From Hermodice carunculata (taxonomy: Eukaryota; Annelida; Polychaeta; Eunicida; Amphinomidae): DNA of 64,000 bases. Positions 11,740 through 45,939 of this stretch are shown here, piece after piece. Position 1 is the first letter of the stretch. Every line of letters starts with the position of its first letter. The position numbers were made by a program, and so were the translations under genes. Location of the stretch: positions 53,526,231-53,590,230 of the forward strand of contig OZ026629.1 of the NCBI GenBank assembly GCA_964020975.1. Direction: 5' to 3'. The notes beneath the pieces are model-generated. The model was given only the letters and a program-made list of their open reading frames with translations, was not told the origin of the DNA and ran no database searches.

Positions 11740-12999
11740 AGCTCTCACCTAGATACATTACTCCAGCAATTTTCATCAAGTTCTTCAAGACTTATTGTAG
11801 AGAAACCAATTTCACACAAATGACCCTGTGACCTTGAAAATTAGGTAAAGGTCACCAAAATACAATCCCAACGCTGGTCTTACCTTGATACATAATCCTA
11901 CCAAGTTTCTTCATCAAATTCCATCCTGTTCTTCATGACTTATCGAACGGAAACCAATTTCACATAAGTGACCCTGTGACCTTGAGAGTTCGCTCAAGGT
12001 CACCCAAATACAATTCCAATCTAGGTCTTGCCATGATACAAAATCCTACCAAGTTTCATCAAATTCCATCAAGTTCTTCAAGACTTATTGCACGGAAACC
12101 AATTTCACATAAGTGACCCTGTGACCTTGAGAATTCGCTCAAGGTCATCCAAATACAATCTCAACCTAGGTCTTGCCTAGATACATAATCCTACCACGTT
12201 TCATCAAATTCCATCACATTCTTCAAGACTTACCGCATGGAAACCAATTTGACATAAGTGACCCTGTGACCTTGAGAATTCGCTCAAGGTCATCCAAATA
12301 CAATCCCGACCTAGGTCTTGCCAAGATACATAATCCTACCAAGTATCATGAAATTCCATCCTGTTCTTCATGACTTATCGAACGAAAACCAATTTCACAT
12401 AAGTGACCCTGTGACCTTGAGAATTAGGTCAAGGTCACCCAAATACAATCCCAACCTAGGTCTTGCCTTGATACATAATCCTACCAAGTTTCATAAAATT
12501 CTGTCAAGTCCTTCAAGACTTATCGCACGGAAACCAAGTGTTGAAGAAGAAGAAGAAGAAGAAGAAGAAGAAGAAGAAGAAGAAGAAGGAGAAGGAGAAG
12601 GAGAAGGGGAAGGGGAAGGGGAAGGGGAAGGGGAAGGGGAAGGGGCAGGGGCAGGGGCAGGGGCAGGGGCAGGGGCAGGGGCAGGGGCAGGAGGAGGAGG
12701 AGGAGGAGGAGGAGGAGGAGGAGGAGGAGGAGGAGGAGGAGGAGGAGGAGGAGGAGGAGGAGGAGGAGGAGGAGGAGGAGAAGGAGAAGGAGAAGGAGAA
12801 GGAGAAGGAGAAGGAGAAGGAGAAGGAGAAGAAGAAGAAGAAGAAGAAGAAGAAGAAGAAGAAGAAGAAGAAGAAGAAGAAGAAGAAGAAGAAGAAGAAG
12901 AAGAAGAAGAAGAAGAAGAAGAAGAAGAAGAAGAAGAAGAAGAAGAAGAAGAAGAAGAAGAAGAAAACAACATGTCCCCCGGCTTCCACCAGGAGACAT
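11740..12999 (+). mobile_element. 145-bp tandem array, purine microsatellite and hairpin (Helitron-like, inferred)
   Basis: Copies of a unit containing 'cttcaagacttatcgcacgg' start at 11783, 11931, 12076, 12221, 12366 and 12511, giving a period of 145-148 bp. The array runs directly into the purine tract 12541-12965, and that ends in an 8-bp stem with one mismatch at 12972-12999 (atgtcccc/ggagacat). Inside each unit the words tgaccttgag and ctcaaggtca face each other around 6 nt (11977-12002, 12122-12147, 12267-12292), so each unit can form its own hairpin and carries two opposed TCAAGGTCA words. Confidence 0.6.
12541..12965 (+). repeat. 425-bp polypurine tract of changing units
   Basis: The tract is almost pure purine on the plus strand. 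The unit changes stepwise: GAA, then GGAGAA, then GGGGAA, then GGGGCA, then a long GGA run, then GGAGAA again, then a long GAA run. The arrangement is roughly mirror-symmetric around the GGGGCA/GGA centre. Every frame through it is open, giving poly-Glu, poly-Gly, poly-Lys and similar readings that are not proteins. Such tracts can form triplex (H-DNA), and the G-rich centre could form quadruplexes. Confidence 0.95.
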
Positions 13000-14280
13000 A
13001 ATCAATACAATGTCCTATTCTTAACCCTAAATTTTCCTTTTAATTCTAATGCAGGTTGGCTTTGACAACTAAATCATGTAGATTGACTTTCCTAAGCAAC
13101 AAAAACAAGAAACAAGAAACACTACAATGTCTCTCTCATTTCTGTGGCTATATTTGCATGTCTAACTCCAAAAGGATGCTCAACACAATTGTACACTTTA
13201 AACTAATTATTATTGTATATGTATGTGTTTCAATTTAATGCTTACTGCAGTTTGTGGACAACCGCTACGGTCTTCTCCTGTGGAAAAGAAAATACTTTCT
13301 TCAGAGAAAAACATGTCTGGACAGATAATAATGTTGCTGTAATATTTTTCAAGTGCAATTATATTGTACATTTCAACCCTTTGCATATTATTTCTCATTT
13401 TTTTGCCATAATAAACATATCAATGATATTTTTTTTCTGCTACCTAATTCAATTAGGAAAAACATCACAAAGACCTGAACTGTCTAACATAAGCAGCAAT
13501 GCACACTGTGATATAAAACTGAAGTTTGAATTTGACTTTGGTGATGCATGGGGACCAGCATACATGTATAAAGAAATCATAGTCTTACATTATACACTTC
13601 AATCACCACATTGTGTTTCCATTATTCCTGAACCATATAACATCACTCCCATTGGGTTGAATTCCTTTTTCATATTTCAGTTATTTAATTTTGTGTTAAT
13701 GATTTGTTATTTTTTTTTTGTACATTAACATATTTGCTTAATAACTGATACTAAGGGTTACAACCAATATTTTTAAAAAGAATCCCGAAATCAGTCAGTG
13801 TTAAGTTTGAGACTGAGTCAACAGCTTTCATCAGCATATTTTGGGTGCATTAATTAGGCCCAGAGTGCACTGAGGAAAGCTGTTGACCTCAATTAATAAT
13901 AATTTAATTTAAATGTAGTTTAGTTTAGTTTAGTTTAGCTTTTACTCTGCAGATATAGGGATGCAGGTACTTAAATAAAGGACTTTTCACAAGGAATATG
14001 AATCTGGACATGCAATAATCATTCAGGTGAGAGCACCTTTGCTGTGGTTATCACTGAAACAGTTAATATCCTGACACTGGCCTCCGTGATACAATAAAAA
14101 TATCACTTAAGTTGAACATATATGACAATTCAAAATTAGGCTGGTCATAAACAAGTTCAGCCGCCTTTTATACACCACCAAATATTATCTTTTTGCAAAG
14201 TTTCTAACCATTCTTTATGCTATTTGAAGCTTACATGAAATGGAAAATGCATACAAAAGTCTAGGTCATATAGACGTTGA
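13000..14280. other. No established gene; contains one candidate exon
   Basis: Plus-strand frame 13213-13728 is AT-rich with no family motif and is not believed. A candidate minus-strand mini-exon at 13246-13277 is listed separately. 'tttag' repeats lie at 13914-13940. Confidence 0.4.
13246..13277 (-). CDS. Candidate 32-nt exon of the ankyrin-repeat gene
   Basis: On the minus strand a strong pyrimidine tract and CAG acceptor (ttttcttttccacag) precede 32 nt, which are followed by the donor GTAAGC. The preceding recognised exon (17212-17327) ends in phase 0, and this stretch reads open in that phase as EKTVAVVHKL plus two bases. Both splice sites are good, but the exon is tiny and I have no homology support. 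It could be a chance match in 17 kb of intron-like sequence. Confidence 0.27.
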
Positions 14281-15205
14281 AATATATAGATAGATAATCT
14301 TTACTTCAATCAGTTTGCAAAAAGATGAACACAGGCAGCACAGCTGTTGTAACCAACACATTATAAATATACATCCTCATACAATGACATTCAAGTTAAA
14401 ATTATTAATACAAAATGACAACTGAAACATTGTTAGATAAAGCAGTAAAATACAAGCCAAGCTAACTAAATGTCAGATAATTTGATGAGATATTTACAGC
14501 ATGAACAATTTCCCATAAGTCCCTTCCACTTGTTGCCTGCATGAAGGAGGTCAGGTCTGAAATCCCCTTCACACCAGTGGGGAGACTATGCCATAGTTTA
14601 GTGCCCGATGTGAAATGGAGTGCAGACCATGTTCTGTAGTATTGCAGGATGGAACTAAAAGTCGGCTGCCATCTTGCAGATTGTATTTTAAAATTTTTTT
14701 TTTTTTGGTGAAAATAGATCCTGCATATATTTTTGGAGATATTACTTTTATGGCTTTAAATACTTCAGTGGCAGGGGCTCTTACATGTACAGTCACTGAA
14801 CACATCTCCAAGGGCATGTTCTTGGAAGTTTTTCCAATTTTTGTGAATTTGTTTTGGTACAGTTTAACCAGATATGGAAACATAACTGAAAATGGCTCAA
14901 AATTAAACATTAAAAAAGTAACATTGGTATACAGGACTTTGGACATGCGCTTGAGACTGAAAGCTTCTTTATTGCCTCCAAAGCTGACCAAGCTCCGTGT
15001 TATCTATACCCAGTGAAGCAGACATAACATGGAGCTTGGGTCTGCTTTGCAGGCAACCTTCTTTACAAACTGCACTAATATGTTTACTGAAAGAAAGACG
15101 TGAATCCAGGTGGACTTCTAAGAACTGGACCAATCACTGAAAGAAAGTCAACTCTGTCAAGCTCGATCATTATCATGATTGAGTTCAGCTGGACAGTCAC
15201 ACAAT
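14281..15205 (-). mobile_element. 5'-truncated LINE, 3' end (CR1/L2-like)
   Basis: Minus-strand frames show the end of a non-LTR reverse transcriptase and its C-terminal domain. 'EVHLDSRLSFSKHISAVCK' lies near 15070-15120, and after a degraded middle comes 'SGTKLWHSLPTGVKGISDL' near 14545-14605, the usual last block of CR1/L2-type proteins. The element ends in a short ATCT-type tail at 14281-14300, which fits clades with microsatellite-like 3' tails. The reading shifts frame between blocks, so it is a dead copy. Clade assignment is tentative. Confidence 0.7.
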
Positions 15206-15647
15206 ACAAGCGCCCGGTAATTAAAGCATCGGCTCCCTAAGGCTGCATTAACCTTGCAGAAGACATATGTACATAGTTAAAACAAATACCTGGTTTCCTG
15301 GGTTCAAGATAATTCAGGTGATAATATTGTTTGCGATTGGCTCGATCTGTTGTGTGGAACTGGTCCAGAGCCTGTTTTGCCTACAAAGATCAAAACACAG
15401 ACCACTGTTTTCAGGTTTTGTATTCAGGACTGATACGTTTTATCGGCATGACTGCTTTCACACCTAGTAGTAGTACATAGGTTCATCAGTATAATCTAAC
15501 GAAGGCAGATAGCTTGATTATGGGGTATGTCATTAAAAGGAATTAAATGATTATTTTATAAAGAAGCCTCCGTGGGCAGGACGGGAGGGCTATAGGATGG
15601 ATCCAGAGTTGCTTTCTACAATTAGCCATTCAAACTTTATCTTACTT

Positions 15648-15664
15648 TGTCTGTCTGTCTGTCC

Positions 15665-15747
<83 letters not shown>

Positions 15748-15748
15748 C
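15648..15748 (+). repeat. (TGTC)n(TATC)n compound microsatellite
   Basis: A run of TGTC units (15648-about 15710) passes into TATC units (to 15748). The open frame through it is low complexity and not coding. Confidence 0.97.
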
Positions 15749-17211
15749 ACAGTTTGATGGGACCCATGGACAAAAAAAAATCCACCATAAAGGCTCTTTT
15801 CATGCTTTATCGTTTTTTTTTTTTTTTTATCAACAGCCATCAGCATGTTTTCTTTGGGAAGTGCTCAATTTCAAACACTGCTTCACCATTCAAACTGTCC
15901 TGTCCCCCTAACAATACATCCATACTTAAGTTTGACACCTGAAATTCAATCTGTCATTGACCTACTTATTGGAAAAACAATAACAAACCAAAAATATTTA
16001 AAACCCCCACATTTTTCCACATAAAGTCCGTTTTAATCCCATTCTCCATTCTGTGGATTACTTGTGAACAGGCGGGATATTTTTTTTAATTGAAATTTGA
16101 CTGTGACCATGCAACTTTCTTGAGTCATGACCCATTTACTTGAAAACACTTTTTTTTTCTCAGATTGCAAAGTAAAGTTTGCTTGCCCTACCAAAATATC
16201 ATTAGATGTATATCCTAATACTACTTCCATATTGAAGTTGCACACTTGAAGTTTTACAGAGTCCTTAATCTCTTTTTTCGTGTCATGAACTACTCTGCCA
16301 GAAAACACATTTTTCTTCATAACTCAAACAGTTTTAAGCAAATTTAGCTCTGTGGATAGCTTGTGAATAGGCATATTTTGTGCTCATCTCTTCATATTAA
16401 ACCTCAAGGTCATATGTCATTGTGGAAAAAAAAATGGCGGTTCCATTTTTTCCTGGTCTTGCGGATCAATCATGCCCTTGCATCATTATAATACACTTCT
16501 ATTGAAGTTCATTTTAATACACTTTTACTGAAGTTGCATACCCAATATTTTATAAACTCTGTTGACCAAAATGTTGTTTAGGTTATGACCTATTTTGTTT
16601 TTTGTCCTAATTCACTCATTAAACTTTCATCCAATTTGAAGGAAGTAAATGTCTATGAATAGCTCATGGATGGAGACTTTGCTTATAGTTTAATACATGT
16701 GATCCCGAAAGGTCATGGTGATACGGCAGTTTCAAAAAAAAAATAAAAAAAAGGAAAGATATGGATTGCTTCCTGACTGTTCTGTGAACATAGATATCAA
16801 GTTTGCGTCTATTTTCATGTCTATGTTTTAATTTTGTTTCCAAATGAATAAAGTATCCATTTTTCCACCCTCTGTACACCAAACTAAAAAGAAATGACAA
16901 CAATATGGCATAATGACTATCAATGGACAGCATTCAAGGTGAAAAATATCATTCAAGTCCACACCACAAAAACAAAACAAAAACACAAAATGGAATATGC
17001 ATCAATATGCCTACTTAAAAAATAATTGAATGGAATGATTGACACCAAGAAAATGTATCTTTGAATTAATATTAAACCTTTCATTGCATGATGTACTAAT
17101 TATGATGTAAACTTGCAGCATAAATCACTTCATTTTATTTTAAAACCTGTGACTGTGAGAACTGTGAGTCTACTTTCAAAGTCCAAGTGTGACTTTGCAC
17201 AGGTTACTTAC
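15749..17211. other. Intron-like sequence, no gene recognised
   Basis: AT-rich DNA immediately downstream of the last recognised ankyrin exon. The minus-strand frames 16033-16320 and 16664-16933 have no motif and no paired splice sites. The stretch 15940-16640 has loosely repeated phrases (cctaatacta, gttttaca, ttgtgaataggc) suggesting an old, diverged tandem or dispersed repeat. Confidence 0.4.
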
Positions 17212-41454
<24,243 letters not shown>

Positions 41455-41550
41455 CCTATGAAAACAAACATTAAACATTGTACATAATTCATCAGTCCTG
41501 AAAATCATACAAAAATACAAGGACGTTTAAATCAATACATTGACATATGT

Positions 41551-41710
41551 CTCAAAAGACCCCTAGGGGTGACAACTTGTCATCTCGCAAGACAGGTGGT
41601 CTTTCATAGGTGGTATAAACAAGATGAGATGTTCAAGCAATATATCCTGAAAATGGTCTTTCCACACTGATGACCTTTCATTGGAGTGGTCTCTCAAGAC
41701 AGGGACTACT
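41551..41710. mobile_element. Partial copy of the CAGTAGTC transposon family
   Basis: The right part reads 'gtggtctctcaagacaggga' then 'ctact', the same end as 55205-55689. The left part has 'gacccctaggggtg' as in the family's subterminal region. The outer CAG/CTG base is lost. It lies in the first, non-coding intron of the ankyrin gene. Confidence 0.6.
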
Positions 41711-43025
41711 ACACACATACCGTAGATACATATCTCACAAGCAAACTTTTGTTTCCAACTGGGTGCAAACCATACTTGTTGCCAATATGAAATGTCCAGT
41801 AAATTATTTCACATTTTTATTAATTATTCTTAATTCAGAGTGAGTCTCTACACACGTCTCAACATGAATCATATTATTCTGTGCATATTCTATGAAGCAT
41901 ATATGCAAGTGTTGCTACATGGCAAGTAATACATTGAATGGCAGGACAGTTCAGAAAGATTTTGTACAGCATATAGTGTACAGATTATTGAGTTATGGGC
42001 CAATTCGCACCAGGCCACCCTTAAATAATGGGCTACAGCAAAGAGAATGCTCTTGTGTCTTTTCTGCAGAGTATGCTTCAGCATTAAAATTTTGAAAAAA
42101 AAAGCTTTATCAAAATATTCATGTTTCAAATTTTGTATTTGTACCACAATATTGGCCATGATGCAGCTGGTAAAGTAATCTTCCTACGCTCTCTAGATGC
42201 AGAGGAAGGAACTTGCACTTGTGTTGTTCCATGGTACATGTATTGTTGAAAACAAATATAAATGTTACATTGCAGAATAGGGGTGGAAAAATCTTTTTCA
42301 CGCTTCTACGAGACAATGGATGCTTTTTGAAAGACAGCATCACCTACCACAATTGTGTTTCATTTTTTAAATATCTGAATGACAAGCTCCAGAATACCTC
42401 TTAAATCATTTCAGTTTGTATCAAATCTGTACACAAACTGATCACAAAGCTGTAAGGACCTTGTCCTGCCAAAACCAAAACTGTCACTGGAAAAGCAGAC
42501 TTTTATCTGCCAAGGGGTTACATGCTGGCATGAACTACTGAAAACATGTAAAAAGGCAACATCAATTGGCATCAATTAAGAGTAAAAGCAGAAAGTATTT
42601 CTTGCATAAATATGCGTAATGGGGTATCATAAGCTATGTTTTAGTGGACTGCAATCTTCCATTCTACATTTTTCCTGTTTCACAGCTATTTATTTTTTAA
42701 ATTATTTATATGATCTGTTTTAGGTCCAGCAGGACATCACTTGAAACCAGCTAATTGCTATATGAGTTACAGTACCCTGTCAAAATAAAGGTTTATATTA
42801 CATGTACATTTCCTCCAAGTGGTTCCTTTTATGTACCAAGGAGATATTAAGAAGTCACAACTTGAGTTTTGGAGAAGTTCTACCCTCAGCTTGTTTTGTC
42901 TCAAAATCACAGTAAAAATTGAACATGATTGTGTAATATGGGTGTGCCACATGCTCATAGTTCATAGGGCAAACAGACAGTTGGCCTGGAGGGAAGATGT
43001 GGGTTCTAGTTGTAAATATTGAAGA
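41711..43025. other. Intergenic or 5'UTR-intron sequence, nothing recognised
   Basis: No exon signature. The frames 41892-42095, 41890-42159 and 42213-42404 have no motif. Confidence 0.4.
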
Positions 43026-43345
43026 ACCACTGTGGCCGAATGGTTATGGTCCTTGCTTCTGTGTGATGGTACGGGGTTCAAATCCTGGCCAATCCACATG
43101 ATCCAAGAGACTTTTAAGTGTCTTTTGTTTTTGACCACTTAACTGCTCAAAGGCTTAATGGGACAGGTTTTGGTTACCTGATTATGTCAGTAGTGATGAC
43201 AGGGACTGCAAGCCTTGTAAATCAGTAGCCGCCATAAGAAATGCATTCACAACAGGTCACTGCACACATGTGTGAGAATGGTTGATTGCATGGCATGTGA
43301 AAAGGACTCTGGGGAAGCTAAGATCGATCTATCTATCTATCCATC
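43026..43345 (+). mobile_element. tRNA-derived SINE
   Basis: Internal RNA polymerase III promoter boxes are present: A box 'tggccgaatgg' at 43033-43043 and B box 'ggttcaaatcc' at 43075-43085, 31 nt apart. The head resembles tRNA-Ser or tRNA-Leu but lacks a foldable full tRNA. About 235 bp of unrelated body follow. The 3' end is 'gaagctaagatcgatctatc' with ATCT repeats, closely like the 3' tail of the LINE at 14281-15205. Confidence 0.8.
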
Positions 43346-43480
43346 CAAAGTACATGCAGCACCATCCGATGAAGGATAAATTATTGCCTTCCCAAAGTAG
43401 CTCCAATGCTGGGCTATCCGCTCATTATGACATCATTCTTGGCTGCTTTCCTATAGCCAGTAGATCTGATTAACAATAAT

Positions 43481-44441
43481 GTACTGCAGGATTACCCTAT
43501 TTTCAGTTCTTCAATGACTGCAGTACCATCAGACAGTTTAATCATTAACTGTTAACAAGTGGAACCAATGCCTTCCATCATGGCCAACCATCACACCTAC
43601 TGCTGCCAAATTTGGTGGTTGGATACTAGTGGATACTATATGGGGTAGGGCTGTGTCATCTACCAAAATTTGGTCACTGTGACATTGACCTTTGACCCCC
43701 ATAAGGATTTAGCTTGCCTTGACTATATTTCCTATACTGTAACACCAACACTTATTTTGCTGGATGGATACTTCACGGGGTAGGAGTGTGTCGTGCACCA
43801 AAATTGGGTCACTGTGACATTGACCTTTGATCCTCCCATAAAAATTTAGTTTGTCTGGCTATATTTCCTATACCATAACACAGGCCTACAGCTGCCAAAT
43901 TTGGTGTGTGGACACTTTATATGAGAGGGGTTTGTTGCACACTAAAATAGGTCCCTGTGACCTTTGACCCCCTTAAAGTTTTAGCTTCTTTTGGTCCGTA
44001 TTTTGTATACCATCACACCTACTGCTACCAAATATGGTGGCTGGATACTAGTGGATACTTTATGCAGTAGGGCTGTGTCATGCACCAAAATTGGGTCGCT
44101 GTGACCTTGACCTTTGACCCCCCCCCAAAAAAAATGGCTTGTCTGGGCTATATTTCCTATACCATAACACCTACAGGTACCAAATTTGGTGTGTGGACAC
44201 TTCATAAAATATGGATGTGTTGCGCACCAAAATTGGGTCACTGTGACATTTGACCTTGAGCTTTGACTCCTCCTTAAAGTTTTAGGTTGTCCGGGCCATA
44301 TTTTGTATACCATAACACCTACACATTACACTGCACTACAATTTGGTGTGTGGGCACTTCATAGGATAAGTGTGTCGCATATCTTGTACAGTCAACCTGA
44401 CTATTTATTCTCTGGTGGGGGACTATGTATTGCTATGCAAT
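43481..44441 (+). mobile_element. Tandem array (136-152-bp unit) with DR1 words and an end hairpin
   Basis: The unit start 'accataacacctac' or a variant recurs at 43587, 43736, 43872, 44009, 44161 and 44309. Four units contain 'tgacctttgaccc' or one-base variants (43686-43698, 43821-43833, 43958-43970, 44108-44120), which reads GGGTCA-A-AGGTCA on the other strand, a DR1 nuclear-receptor element. Before the array lies a 9-bp inverted repeat (43481-43489 with 43518-43526), and after it a small hairpin attgc-tat-gcaat at 44429-44441. The architecture is like the other hairpin-ended elements. Confidence 0.6.
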
Positions 44442-44927
44442 GCTTGATCTTTTGACTTGTTTAGTTAGTATGAATCATTGCATATTGAGGGAATTTGAGC
44501 ACAAGCAAAAGACAAAACAGAAACATGTCTACATTATTTGAAGGGCTAGAACTGTAATTCCATGCATCCCAAGCTACAACAATGCTAACACTACAGTACC
44601 GTGATGCTAGCCTTCAGAACTGCTGTCACAGTACTGTGACTTCAGAGTATCCTGCTGTTGCCACGGTTCTTACTTTTTTGTTCATTTTAATGATTTTTGA
44701 TAAGAATGTCCATGACTATGTTCTCTTTCTAGCCTGACTTATGTCATGATCAGATTCATATGTTGTTATACGTAATGTATAGTGTTTTACTGGGTCTATT
44801 ATTGGACTTTTTTTCGCCTGCAGGTTGACACACGTTCGGAAATAATTAAATAAACGAATGCTCCTGAGGCTCAGCCAAAGTCACGACTATTAGGCATTAC
44901 ATGCACACTCGTTCCACTTCCAAGACT
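44442..44927. other. Intergenic, nothing recognised
   Basis: No exon or repeat recognised between the tandem array and the palindrome. Confidence 0.4.
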
Positions 44928-44979
44928 GGAAACCATCAGCACGACAAGTGCTTGAATCAAGCACTTGTTGATGGTTTCC
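44928..44979. repeat. 52-bp near-perfect palindrome
   Basis: Arms ggaaaccatca (44928-44938) and tgatggtttcc (44969-44979) pair perfectly, and inner arms acaagtgcttga (44944-44955) and tcaagcacttgt (44957-44968) pair perfectly around one base. The only asymmetry is a 5-nt bulge at 44939-44943, giving 23 paired bases. It lies about 100 bp from the proposed first exon of the ankyrin gene. Confidence 0.9.
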
Positions 44980-45072
44980 TGTTTGCTCTTTCCCTACAAG
45001 TACTACGAATGTCAGCACAAAAGACAACATATTTGAAACAGTATTCGTTCTGATCAATAGCAAACAACATAC

Positions 45073-45360
45073 CACCGGGCTGCCCAATATTGTCCAAAAG
45101 GTCAGTGTAACACGGTGTTACCTCTTCCCTCCATTATTTTTGATCGGATCGTTTGTCCGCCATATTGTTCATTGGTTACTATGGTTACATATATCTTAAT
45201 AAAATGTATGTGTTCGCAAAAAAATTTACAAAATAGTGTAATGATTCCTATAATTCAATGTTACTTTTTGAAAGAATTTAGAATTCCTTATGTTTTATAC
45301 ATTTTTTTATGAGTCTCGTCTCTCCGTAGTTTTGGCGCGATATGATCGTGACGTCAGGCT
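45073..45360. promoter_or_regulatory. Probable divergent promoter region
   Basis: Sequence words typical of housekeeping promoters lie between the two divergent genes. These are a full CRE TGACGTCA at 45349-45356, an E2F-like tttggcgc at 45331-45338, and YY1-like ccgccatattg at 45158-45168 with a second gccatattg at 45362-45370. An inverted CCAAT (attgg) is at 45171-45175. On the minus strand GGTG|GTATGT at 45073/45072 could be the donor of the ankyrin gene's missing 5'UTR exon. Start sites are not visible. Confidence 0.45.
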
Positions 45361-45810
45361 GCGCCATATTGATGAGGAAAGCCTGGCGGAAAGGTGCATG
45401 TCTTGGACGCAGGGCCATCAGATGGACGTCCAAATGGAGACGATAATCATTAAGAATGGAAGTTGCCGTATACACCCTTTACAGACAGCGATTAAGGTCA
45501 CGACATAGTGCCAACAAAAACAGCCATTAACCATGCCGCGCGGATCTTCAGGGTTTTGACAGTTGGTTAACACCAATCCATCCTCCACTCCAGCCAAGGG
45601 TCCTTCCCAAGTTCAACTCGACTTTTGGCTTCTATGCTGTCACAGTCCTAAGTGGCCGCTGTGCCCTGGTTTGGGTGGTCGTGGAAGTTTTGTCTTGCAT
45701 GTCTTAGCCCGTTAGCTAAGTCACATAAAGTCCACTTCATTTTCCAATCCAGTACAGACCCTAGTCCCAACCCAGACTGATGCTATAGAACTGCCAACAA
45801 GATCAATAAT

Positions 45811-45939
45811 ATGGGGGATCCAGTTGCTCGCAAGAGTGCAGCTCGGAATCGTCTACGACAACACCTTCGGAAAAAACGGGAGGCACTTGCAGATCAGTTT
45901 GAATACAAGATGTACATGGCCTTCCATTTTAAAGATAAG
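45811..45939 (+). CDS. C6orf62: C6orf62 exon 1 (coding part)
   Basis: ATG at 45811 begins [20 protein letters not shown], aligned with the human N-terminus MGDP. The exon gives 43 codons and then donor GTATAA. The 5'UTR extends left for an unknown distance. Confidence 0.95.

Noticed and set aside
11740-12538. CRISPR-like array of regularly spaced palindromes
   Set aside because: The whole 145-bp unit is repeated, including what would be spacers, and the genome is animal. It is a tandem repeat.
12318-13065. Long open frames on both strands (poly-Glu/Gly, poly-Lys, poly-Ser/Pro, poly-Leu, poly-Phe)
   Set aside because: They are translations of the purine tract in every frame and contain no complex sequence beyond short flanks.
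13213-13728. 171-codon plus-strand frame
   Set aside because: AT-rich, rich in Phe, Ile and Tyr, no domain motif, and it overlaps a better minus-strand splice pair. Its length is expected in AT-poor-stop stretches by chance.
43026-43100. tRNA gene
   Set aside because: A and B boxes are present, but the cloverleaf arms do not pair and the body continues into a SINE with a repeat tail.
44928-44979. microRNA precursor
   Set aside because: The stem is almost perfectly paired with a one-base loop and only about 25 bp long, unlike a Drosha/Dicer substrate.
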